Shown here one piece after another: positions 50,901 to 62,900 of a stretch of DNA of 64,000 nt. Numbering within the stretch: the first letter of the stretch is position 1; the number at the start of each line of letters is the position of its first letter. The notes beneath the pieces were generated by a model, which saw only the letters and a program-made list of their open reading frames with translations, was not told where the DNA came from and searched no databases. Origin of the DNA: Notospermus geniculatus (taxonomy: Eukaryota > Nemertea > Pilidiophora > Heteronemertea > Lineidae); assembly GCA_002633025.1 (NCBI GenBank), contig NMRB01000160.1, positions 259,558 through 323,557 on the forward strand, written 5' to 3'. A program made the translations under genes and the position numbers.

Positions 50901-53900
50901 TTACAGGCGCCTACCAGCGAACAGTAGGCAACTAACTGCTTAGCTGGCTTACACAAAGTTTGGTTGTTTAGAAGTGTTACAGATACAGGCCTACTAGAGA
51001 TAGTAGTGTTTTATACAACCACAGACCCTACGGAGTTCAGTATTCCGCCGTCGATCCATTCCACATTTTAGAAGTAACCAGCTGAATTTCATTGGATAAG
51101 TTTGGCGGTCTCTGAGTCATCGTGCCATCGAGTCAAGTACAAAAAGCCATCACATGCTGACCTTTTGGGCAGTATTTGTGGTGGAACTGTGCCCTTTTGA
51201 CGGGTTTGAGAAAGGCATCATGATTGCTCCTATACTGCACTTGTTATCACAGTTCATTAATTATAAATTGCACTGCTCCTGAAAGCCCAATTTGCTTTTA
51301 AATATACTGCAAAAAGGGACATGAGTAGCTTTCAAAAATTTTCCAGTACCGGTATAAATGAGTGATACACGGTGCTTACCAGGGTAACACGATATAAGCG
51401 TCAAGGCTTTCTTGCATGCACAGTTGTTGGTTGTGACGGAATCACTGTACCCACCAGCAGCTCCTTTCTTGACACAACCACAAATCCACAAATACTTGTC
51501 ACAAAATTTAGTTGGTAGTGTTGCTGTTGCTTTGTATGTCAGTAATGTAGAAGTTGCACCGGCCGCCAGGGCAAAATTCAGATTTGTAGGCTCCACCGTG
51601 TTCGTTAGCTTGTATGTGGTTGTGCTCCCAACTGGAGTTGTACTGAGGTCAGCGAAGGAGAAGTAGAACTCAACATCATAGTTTCTGGACCCTGCTGCTA
51701 CTGCCGTGATGTCATTTCCAGTTTGTCCATTATTTTTAATCGGCAGCTCGAAGACCAAAGTTTTTGCGACATTCATGATGGCAATTGGATTGGTCGCCAA
51801 TGGAGTGAAACTGCTCCCAGGTATGGTGATATCAGCTGAAAGAAAAATTTCCGTGAATGTACTGTATGTATTAAGTGATAGAGAATTCAAGCAAAAAACC
51901 TAAAAGTAGATAGAAAACACTTCCAAAAATTGCTTTCGTGTTCGCAAAAATTGAATCATTTGGCACTTCCCTGGTCTTATTTGTTTGGAAAAATACTGTT
52001 CGTCACTGTGGCTGAGTGAGCTCTTACATCGTCGACTAAGGAAAATAGAGAAACATGCTTGCACGAGAGAATGATCAAAAGATAAGTAGGCCCAGCAAAA
52101 ACTTGTTTACGCTGGACATTTAGTAAGAGACGACATAACTTCCAGCTCATTGCATGGGCAAACGTATGGCACTAAATATTTTGCCCTTACCTATACTATT
52201 ACATTTAGTTTTCCCTGCAGCAGAAGCATCTACACATCGGCAGTTGTTCTTCCCATCCTTATCAATGTTGGATTGAGCCCCAGTGCCCTGTTTAACGCAT
52301 GCACACAGCCATCTGTATTTTTTACAATCTGCAGTGGGATTGGGAAGCTTTATTCCACGAGCAGTTAGTGTCTGCATTGCTGTGACGGCCCATGGTGCGA
52401 GTGAAACTGTCAAGTCCCCAGAGTCCAGTGTGGCAGGGAACGGTTGGGTCTTGACAGCAGTTGGAGTTGTTTCGAGGTTATCTTGGGCAAAGAAGACATT
52501 GATTCCAAAGTTATCCCCAGTTGTAGATTTGACAATCTGGTTGCCTGGGCCTGCATTGTTCTTGATGTTAACTTTGAACTTTTCCAAGGTGTTGGCTATG
52601 TTGCTGATGAAGGTAGGATAGGTTCCCGCTTTGGGATCGAAGGAGTTGAGCATGATATCTGAAATATGACATGCACAAAGTTAAAGGTGTTTTGAAGGTA
52701 CTTTAGGAAGATTCAATATATGGTGTGAAGAATTATTGGGCCATCACATGCTGCCCGTTTGGAAATGAATCATGCATGTCATGATTATCATTAAATGTAA
52801 ATTGTATCTGCTGCTGAAAGCCCAATTTGCTTCATAATCATAGATTTAACTGTTTCAAAAAAGATCGTAAATGAATACACGGTGCTTACCAGGGTAACAT
52901 GATATAAGCGTCGAGGCTTTCTTGCATACACAGTTGTTGGTTGCGTCAGAATCATGGTACACAGCTGCAGCTCCTTTCTTGACACAACCGCAAATCCACA
53001 AATACTTGTCACAAGATGTAGTCGGTAGTGTTGCTGTAGCTTTGTAGTTCAAATTTGAAGAAACTGATCCGCCTGATAGGGCGATATGTAACAAATTTGT
53101 AGGCTCCACTGTGTTCGTTAGCTTGTACGTAGTTGTGCTCCCAACTGGAGTTGTACTGAGGTCAGCGAAGGAGAAGTAGAATTCAACATCGTAGTTTCTG
53201 GACCCTGATGCTACCGCTGCAATGTCATATCCAGTTGGTCCATTATTTTTAATCTGCAGCTCGAAGGCCAAAGTTTTTGCAACGTTCATGATGGCAATTG
53301 GATTGGTCGCCAATGGATTGAAACTGGTCGCAGGTATGATGATATCAACTCCCACTGAAAGAAACATTTCCTTCAATGTATTAATTCTGATAGAGAATTC
53401 CATCAACAAATCTAAATTAAAACAGATACCGGTAACACTTCCAAAAATTGACATTGACAGTGTGACTAAATTACTTCGCGAAGGCTACACGTAGCCTTCA
53501 CCTAGGGTACGCGAAAATCGGAAAAGCCAATGTTCCCATCAACCTAGCTCACACACAGGCCCCTTCAACCCCAGGCTGGAGCCATAAAATTGTTAGTGTG
53601 CCGTTCGCATTTAAGAGAAATTCGAAATTCAGCTAAACTTTAGGCTGAAGTCTGACCCTAGCACACGGCCCTCAGAGATCTGACTTACAAGTTAAAAAAA
53701 ATGTCCCGCCATTTTTTTAAGAGCTAGGATGACGTAAATGTTGGAAGTACTCACTTATCACTCTGATCATGATTGACAGACTCTGATGACCATTCACAGA
53801 ACACCGCCAGAAGCCAGTGTCGGTTACTTTAGCAGCTGCCGTCTTCTGAGTGTAAGTTTTTTGTGTGGTGGTTGCTTTGCAAGGTATTGGGTCGGTCCAC

Positions 53901-56900
53901 TGACGTCCAGTCACGGCGGTGCACCCACCGGTAGTCACGGTGCCCTGGATAACTATTAGAGAAAAGTCAAGTGTTAACTTCAGCGTGAACTCTGTAGCAA
54001 ATCACCACACTTGCATTAGTGCTCGTAACAATTTTTTTAATGATTCAGTACATCTTTCCTCTCAATGCTGGGCAGGTGTGAAAGGAAGCAATGTCCACTG
54101 GATAAAATGTCCTGGGAACAAAAGATCGCTTTGTTTCATTCTAACGTCTGGTGATTGGTTTCTACATGTATAGCCATGCACCTTTAATAATCAGCCATGG
54201 AACAATAGGTGGACAATTTTTTACTTCGGGACATTCTTTATTCTTACACCTGTGTTCTTTTATTGTCTTTTTGGTGCAGTGTAGCTTTCCATTATGTTAA
54301 TATTCCAAATTTCAGAGTTGATGGAAATTGTAATGAAAGATTGAATTGTTTTGCCTTGAAAAAGTAGGCCTGTACTGGTACTTTGAATACACACTTTGAT
54401 GGCCGATTGCTTGGGTTGTGAGACTGACTGGATTAAGGCCCATCTCAACATTTCCGAATCCCACCGCCGTAGGAGAGATTATAGTACATTTTAGGCTGAA
54501 ATCTTTGCCGTTTGGAGGATTGCTTGTTGTAGTCGTCAGTATGATATCTTTGCCTGAAATAACAGCCATAGTCTACATGCACATAACGTTAAACACTCGT
54601 CAAAAAGTTTTAGGACAGCGGCGTCAAAAAATACCAAAACCGATATTGCCTAGTATTGTGGCCGGCAAGGAGACTGGTGGCAATTAGATCGCTTCCGGTA
54701 TCGCCAGGTGTGCTGCTGGTGTAGGCCAAGTTCGATTGATACTCTCGGGTCGCTTAGGCCAGGTTGGACTCCAATCGAACTCGCGCAAGTCTTGTCGGAC
54801 CAACGGAAATGACGTCATTTTTTAACTACTTGACTACTCGGGCTCGACCCTCGTTAGGAGGAGGGTGGAACCCGAGTTATCATGTGATCAAGACGGCAGC
54901 CTGAGAAATTTATGATAAAATTTCATGGTATTATTGCCGGTTTTACTCCTGATTCAGCATAATTATACAACATGCTTTCATCGGACGATTGTACCGGTAA
55001 TCTAATGTAGATGTAATTAGTAAGGTATAGCTCCCTAATTTAGGCCGATTTGATGTACCGATTGATTGCGAGATATAATTAATTTGCAACTTGAAAGACG
55101 AAAAATAGTGGTGATCAGCTAAATTTGTAGTACCACAGGCACTGTAGTTAAGTTTCTGAATCTGCCGCTACTCGGCTGCGAGTTTGCGTGGTACCCCTAG
55201 TCGACATGCGCAGATGCCAAAGAACGGTGGTCACGTGGTGATCACCTAAAACCCTTAGGCTTCCCTTACATAGAAGTATACGGTATACGAAAAGGCCAGT
55301 TAACAAAGGCTTCCCGAGGATTCACAACCGTGAAGTCATTGTTAACCGGCATTTTCGTATACCGTATACTTCAATGTAAAGGAAGCCTTAATGGACCCTC
55401 GAGTTTAGCAATCGAACTCGGCCCTAGAGTATCAATCAAAGAAAAGACGATGAAAGAATACTTACTGCACACGAAGACAAACAGTAGAGCATATTGATAT
55501 GACAGAGTGGTGGCCCGTCTGCGTCTGCTGGTGGCAGTGACAGGAGCAAAACACCCCCAATAACCCTCATGCTTCTTCCTGTCAGCCGGATACAATTCCA
55601 GGACGTTTTGGTTTTGACCTTTGACGATGCTGACCACTGGAGGATTCTCAGATGATATGAAGAACCATGTATACGATTTCGCACTAGTGATGCCACACGT
55701 CAGCCGAAATTTACCTCCTTGAACAGCGTTGAAAGGTTTGGCATTTTTAACAATTCGACTGATTTCTGAAAGAAAACATTTTAAGTGCACATTTCTGTCC
55801 ATGAAAACGTAGCTTCTCTTTGACCTCATACATGTCACATTGTGGTTTTACACAATACACCGCAATATTACCAAAAAGTACCGGTATAAATAAAAAATCT
55901 GTAATGAAAGAAACACAAAGATAAAGTTCTTTACCTAAACAGATCTTCACTCCATCCCCTACATATCCTTTCTTACATGTGCATTTGTAACTTCCTGGGG
56001 TGTTCTCACATTCAGCAGAAGTGTGACAAGGGCTGTTGCCACATTCGTCAATATCTGTTGGAATATGAACAGAGTTCATTAAGCAAATTTTAATGTGAGG
56101 ATTTTGTACAGTTCGATGCTTTAATCATTGCCGCGCTGTGGCCCAAATCTGGACTTAATGGAAGACATCCGATAGATATTGCCTGGTATTGATATTGACG
56201 TAAAGCGGGCAGCACACCAGGTGATATCACAAGTGATCTGATCGCCACACCGAGCAAAATCGGCTGTTGACGCCAGGTGTGCGTTGGACTGTGATGGAAT
56301 CTTCTCACCAGCCATATCGCCTGGTGTGCTGCTGGCTTTAACGCCTTGACATCCTGAAATTTGGTAATGATTCGTTTTACCTTTTCATGTGTTATCGACT
56401 GTGGCATGTAAAAGACCCTGCACTTGGACTAAATGGGTCGTATTCATAAAGCGGTTCTATCGTTAGAACTGTCTTAGCCCGATTCCAAGTAGAGTGGTTG
56501 ACGATACTAGGAACCGGCCTAAGACGGTTCTAAAGATAGAACCGCTTTATGAGTACGACCCTATGAGTATTAAGAGTGTGTAGGCCTATATAAATGCAGC
56601 CTAATGATCACCACGGAGGTCACCTTGCAAAGTGAGGATTAATGAAATCTGTGGTTGAATCAGGAACATGAGTTCTAGGGAAATATAAGCCACGCCTCCT
56701 CGAAACACCGCCTTAGAAGTTAGAGTGAGTCTACCTACCTGTGCAGGTCTTTCCATCATCCCCTTTGAAACCTGTTTTACAGACACAATTTGGCGTAGTT
56801 GAAGTTCTGCAGTCTGCATTGTCTGAACAACCATAGGATGTTCTTTGTGCGTCATCACATCCTTCTGAAATGACCCAAAAAATTTCAGAGGTAAACCCAA

Positions 56901-59900
56901 AATGTGATATTTTCTAGGGTCGGTCAGTCATTTTAATCCGTTTTGATATAAATACTGTTTATCACTGTGGCTGTGTCAGCTCTTACATCATGACTAGGGG
57001 AATAGACAAATGCCCTCCCGTAATGACTGGATTGAAAGATAAGTAGCAAAAAATGTTTACCGCTGGACATTCAGTAAATGATGATGTAACTTGGAGTCAT
57101 TGCATGGGCAAACGTATGGCACTTAACATTTCCCTTACCTACATCACATTTAGTCTTCCCCGCCGCAGAAGCATCTACACATCGGCAGTTGTTCTTCACA
57201 TACTTATCGATGTTGGATTGAGCCCCAGGGCCCTGTTTCACGCATGCACATAGCCATCTGTATTTTGTACAATCTGTAGTGGGAAGCTTTATTCCGCGAG
57301 CGGTAAGTGTCTGCATTGCTGTGACGGCCCCTGGTGCGAGTGCAACTGTCAAGTCTCCAGAGTCCAGTGTGGCAGCGAACGGCTGGGTCTTGACAGCAGT
57401 TGGATTTGTTTCGAGATTATCATGTGCGAAGTAGACATCGATAGCAAAGTTATCTCCGGTCGTAGATTTGACGATCTGGTTGCCTGAGCCCGCATTGTTC
57501 TTGATGTCAATTTTGAACTTTTCCAAGTTGTTGGGTGTGTTGCGGAGGAAGATAGGATAGGTTCCCGCTTTGGGATCGAAGAAGTGGAGCATGATATCTG
57601 TAATATGACATGCACAAAGTTACAGCTGCTTTGAAGGTAGTTTAGGAAGATTTAATACATGGTGTGAGGAAACTTAAGAATTGTTTGGCCATCATATCAC
57701 ATGCTGGCCTTTTGGGCACTGTTCGTGGTGTTAACTGAGTGTGCTCTTTTGACAGGGCTGGGAAGTGAATCACGGCTGCTCACAAATTGCACTTGTATTC
57801 ACATTTCGTTGATCCAAAGAGAAAGCGAGCACAAAAATCGACACACAATATGATATAAGTATGTAAAGTCAATTTCCAGAATATTTGCAAATTTTCGACC
57901 CCAACCGGGGTCTTCTTCAGGCTGGAACTTTACAATCTGAAACTCTAGAAAAGAGTTTCACATTTCAATAATATACAGTAAACTCGAGTTTAAACCACCG
58001 GTTCATAAGTACACCCACAATCGAAATGGGAGTGAATAAAACATAACAACTATTACGCTGAATGGCTGGAATTGCTTGTACAATCACAACCACGTGATGG
58101 AATGAATAGTTGCTTAAGGCCTAGGGTGAAACTGACCCTACTTTGGGTGTGCTTATGAACATAATGAACCGGTGGTTTAAACTCGAGTTTACTGTAAATT
58201 GCATTCGCTGCTGAAAGCCCAATTTGCTTCATAGCCTTGAGCTGCTCCCAAAAATGATTATGAACGAATGACAGACGGTGCTTACCGGGGTTACATGATA
58301 TAAGTGTCCAGGCTTTCTTGCATACACAGTTGTTGGTCGTGATGGAATCACTGTACGCAGCAGCCGCTCCTTTCTTGACACAACCGCAAATCGAGGTATA
58401 CTTGTCACAAGATGTAGTCGGTAGTGTTGCTGTAGCTTTGTATGTCAGTAATGTAGAAGTTGCTCCGGCCGCCAGGGCAAAATTCAGATTTGTAGGCTCC
58501 ATCGTGTTTGTTAGCTTGTACGTGGTTGTACTCCCAACTGGAGTTGTACTGAGGTCAGCGAAGGAGAAGTAGAAGTCAACATCATAGTTTCTGCCTGCTG
58601 TTACCGCTGCGATGTCATATCCAGTCGGTCCGTTATTCTGAATCACCAACTCGAAGGCCAAAGTCTTTGCAACATTCATGATGGCGACAGGATTTGAGGC
58701 AATTGGTTTGAAACTGCTTCCAAGTATAATGAGATCAACTCCCGCTGAAAGAAAATTCCTCCACGTATAAGACACCGTTTCATTGACAAATCAGAATTAC
58801 ATCAGATAGTTCTGTTATTGTTTGCATGCAAAATAATTGGATTTCTCTAAGATTTTATAGTCTAACATCAATCGAATGTTCAAAGCATTTTCATTTTACA
58901 TTTATTGGCACTTTTTCCAGACAGCCTCTGCAACCATCCCCCGCCATGCGCACCACTCTCCAACCACAGGGACTAACTAGATTGTGAGCAAACTGACCCG
59001 ATGTACTACATTCGTTTTGTAACTTTTTTGTAGTTCGTATTGCGGCTGTTAGGTGGCTCCCTCTACATTGGCAGTCAAAATACAAGTAAGAGATCACATA
59101 CAGTGCTCCATTGACACAAAGCTCATTGTACGAGTGAAAAGAAAGTTTTTGGCCATTTTCAAGAGCTAGGATGACATAAATGTTGGAAGTACTCACTTAT
59201 CACTCTGATCATGATTGGTGGACTCTGATGACCATTCATAGAACACCGCCAGAATCCAGTGTCGGTTGCTTTAGCAGCTGTCGTCTTCTGAGTGTAAGTT
59301 TTTTGTGTAGAGGTTGCTTTGCAAGGTATTGGCTCAGTCCACTGACGTCCAGTCACGGCGGTGCACGTACCAGCGGTAGTCATGGTGCCCTGGATAACTA
59401 TTAGAGAAAAGTCAAGTGTTAACTTCAGCGTGAACTCTGTAGTAAATCACCAAACTTGCATTAGTGCTCGTAACAATTTTTTTTATGATTCAGTACATCT
59501 TTCCTCTCAATGCTGGGCAGGTGTGAAAGGAAGCAATGTCCACTGGATAAAATGTCCTGGGAACAAAAGATTGCCTTGTTACATTCTAATCTCTGGTGAT
59601 TGGTGTCTATAGCCATGCACCTTAATCCTTCATGGAACAATGGAGGTGGACAATTTTTACTTGGGGACAATCTTTACTTTTACACCTGTATTCTCTGATC
59701 ATCTTTTTGGTGCAGTGTAGCGTTCCATTACCAGTATGTTAATATTTCAAATTTCAGAGTTGATGGGAATTACAACAAGATCAAGACTTTTGTAATGAAA
59801 GATAGAATCGTTTTGCTGTCAAAACTATACTTTGAATACACACTTTGATGGCCGATTGCTTGGGTTGTCGGATTGACTGGATTAAGGCCCATCTCAACAT

Positions 59901-62900
59901 TTCCGAGTCCCACCGCCGTAGGAGAGATTATAGTACATTTTAGGCTGAAATCTTTGCCAACTTGAGGATAGCTTGTTGTAGTCATCAGTGTGATATCTTT
60001 GCCTGAAATAACAGCCAAGGTCTACATGCATGTACATGTACGTTACACTCTCATCAAAAAGTCTTAGGACAGCACTGTTTTTTTACATTTTCTCGAAGAC
60101 TGTTTGGTAAAGAGCCATCAAATTTTCACCAATCATGGAGAAGCTTGTTGAGTATGGAATGATAATAATTTCGTTATCAAGGCCATCATTAACAAAACCA
60201 AGTTATTTCATAACTTTGAGATGCATCTTTTTTCAACTCAGATCTGCAGACCCAAAGCCAGCAGTACACCAGGCGAGATCGCAAGCGATCTGCTCACCAT
60301 CGAGCAAAATTGGCTGTTAGTGTTGAAGCCGAGAGTGGATGTTCTTGCCAGCGATGCATGCCCATTATCAAACAATACTGAGCAAAACCGATATCGCTTA
60401 TAGTGTGGTGGCTGGTGAGAAGACTAATGGCGATTAGATCGCCTGTGATATCACCAGATGTGCTGCCGGTGTCCCCACCTAAAGTATCAACCAAAGAAAT
60501 GATAAAAGAATACCTACTGCCCACGAAGACAAACAGCAGACCGTAACGATATGACGTACTGGTGGCCCGTCTGCGTCTGCTGGTGGTGGTGACAGGAGCA
60601 AAACACCCCCAATAACCCTCATGCTTCTTCCTGTCAGCCGGATACAATTCCAGGACGTTTTGGTTTTGACCTGTGACGATGCTGACCACTGGGGGATTCG
60701 CAGATGATATGAAGAACCATGTATACGATATTGCACCAGTGATGCCACACGTCAGCCGAAATTTACCTCCTTGAACAGCGTTGAACGGTTTGGCATTTTT
60801 AACAATTCGACTGATTTCTGAAAGAAAACAATTTAAGTGCACATTTTCTGGGTAACTGTACCTTCTCTTTGACCCCATATTGTGTTCTAAAATACACAGC
60901 AATATTACCAAAAAGTATAAAAAATATTGTAATGAAAGAAACTCAAGTAAGATCCTTACCTAAACAGATCTTCACTCCATCCCCTACATATCCTTTCTTA
61001 CATGTGCATTTGTAACTTCCTGGGGTGTTCACGCAATCAGCAGAAATATGACAAGGGCTGTTACCACATTCGTCAATATCTGTTGGAATACGGACATTCA
61101 GTTTAACGTTACATTTAAACAGAGTTCATTAAGCAAATTTTAATGTGAGGTTTTTGTACAGTTCGATGCTCTAATCATTACACTGTGCCCCAAATCTTCA
61201 CTTAAAGGGAAACATCTGAAAGATATTGCCTGGTGGGCACTCTGCCATAATGCACAGCGCCATCTGTTAATCAACGGTGACACTACGCTAATCAAAACAA
61301 AAACACAGGCCCCGAGAAAGCTAATAGCCTTCACACTGTCCTGAAATTGACACCAGATGGACACACGATAAAGGAAATGTTCAAATTCGGCACTGATCGT
61401 AAAAACATCGGGCCATTCGTAAGGGCATCTTAAGCCATCGTATTACTGCTGGTTGAGCTTCTCAGGCTCAGGCAGCAACTTCGTGAGCAGTGGCAAAATC
61501 TTTGGCACGCCAAAAAATTGCCCGAAGACCTTGCGAAGGTTCATTTTCGTGTTGGATTCGTGTGTCCATTTTGCCCTTCGTAAGGTCATCATGAGGGCAT
61601 CTTGTCAAATCGTGTCATCTTCGTCTTTACTTCTTTGTGTAATCATCGGTGCCATCGGGCATTTTTCGCCTCACGAAGACAACACAAAGAAAACAAGAAG
61701 CTGCCCGATTGTCTTAGGAAGGCAACACGACTACGTGAAGCCCTCGCAATGCCGTAACCATCGTATTATAGTACGATGACATCAAGATGGGACCACGGTG
61801 TGGGTGAAGACAGCCGCATTTGAGTAGATCAAGCATCCAACATGTGTCATGGTAACGTTCTGCTCCTAATCTCCGATCAGCAATTGAATTTCCCACTGTC
61901 GGCCGAAGGTTTTATACCATCGGGAGGTGGCCTTTGTGTGTCCGGCACGTATTACTACTTAATAAAAATTCATATCTTTGTGTTGCCTTCGTGTGAGGTT
62001 CGGATGCCATCGCGTGACCTTCGACCTGTAGGCATCGTCCTTGCTTCGGCTGTTGACCAAGTTCGGGGCCATCTTCACGCGAAATTCAAAACTCCATATT
62101 CGTACGGCCATCTGGTGTCAATTTCAGGACAGTGTGACACGGGCTTAATGGCTGGTATTCATAAAAGTTAGCAAATGCTTTTACCCAGTACTTAAGATTT
62201 GCAAAGCAACGTCCAATGTAAATGTACTGCAAAACTTGAAGTAAAAGCATTTGCTACCTAAACATGTATTCTTTATGAATATGAGTCATTATACCTCCAT
62301 GGCCTTAGAGTGAGTCTACCTACCTGTGCAGGTCTTTCCATCCCCTTTGAAACCTGTTTTACAGACACAATTTGGCGTAGTTGAAGTTCTGCAGTCTGCA
62401 TTGTCCGAACACCCATAGGATGTTCTTTGTGCGTCATCACATCCTTCTGAAATGACAAAAAAATTCAGATGTAAACAAAAATTTAATGTTTTCCAGGGTT
62501 TATCAGTCGTTTCCTTGCTAGACTGGGTTCATGTCAGCAGTCGCTGGCGGAAAAATAAACTACTTGCAGTTCGGCACCCTCTGAAAAGGTACAGTACAGG
62601 AATGAGGATTATACTTACTTGTTGTTAGAATTTTTGCATATTTCTGTGATCCAACTTTTGTTCCAAGTACCGTAAACACTGCAAGTGTATACACGGTGTC
62701 AGGCTTCAGTTTTGAAAACGTTCCCTCTGGAGTCTTCCCCGGATTTGGCGCCGTTTCACCATTTGAATTTGGCCAAATACGAAATTGGTACTGGTCAAAT
62801 TTGCTCTGATCAACTGCATTCCAGGAAATGGTGACTTTGGTGGGCTCCAAACTTTTCACCGTAATGTCAGAGAGAATATCTGGCGGAGCTATAAAAAGAA

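Larger units (their letters stand above)
51980..56935. repeat. Tandem duplication of EGF-Ig-module unit, copy 1
   Basis: Direct repeat of 56940-62515, abutting it. Shared edges are CACTGTGGCTG...AGCTCTTACAT on the left and GCGTCATCACATCCTTCTGA on the right. More diverged than the cassette duplication, with different intron insertions (for example 54728-55437 only here). Confidence 0.85.
56940..62515. repeat. Tandem duplication of EGF-Ig-module unit, copy 2
   Basis: Partner of 51980-56935, with all eight exons open. Copy-specific insertions are at 57974-58196 and 61331-62137. Confidence 0.85.

Noticed and set aside
61453-61779. Plus-strand frame with a hydrophobic stretch
   Set aside because: It lies within an 807-bp element with perfect inverted ends, and nothing in it is recognisable.
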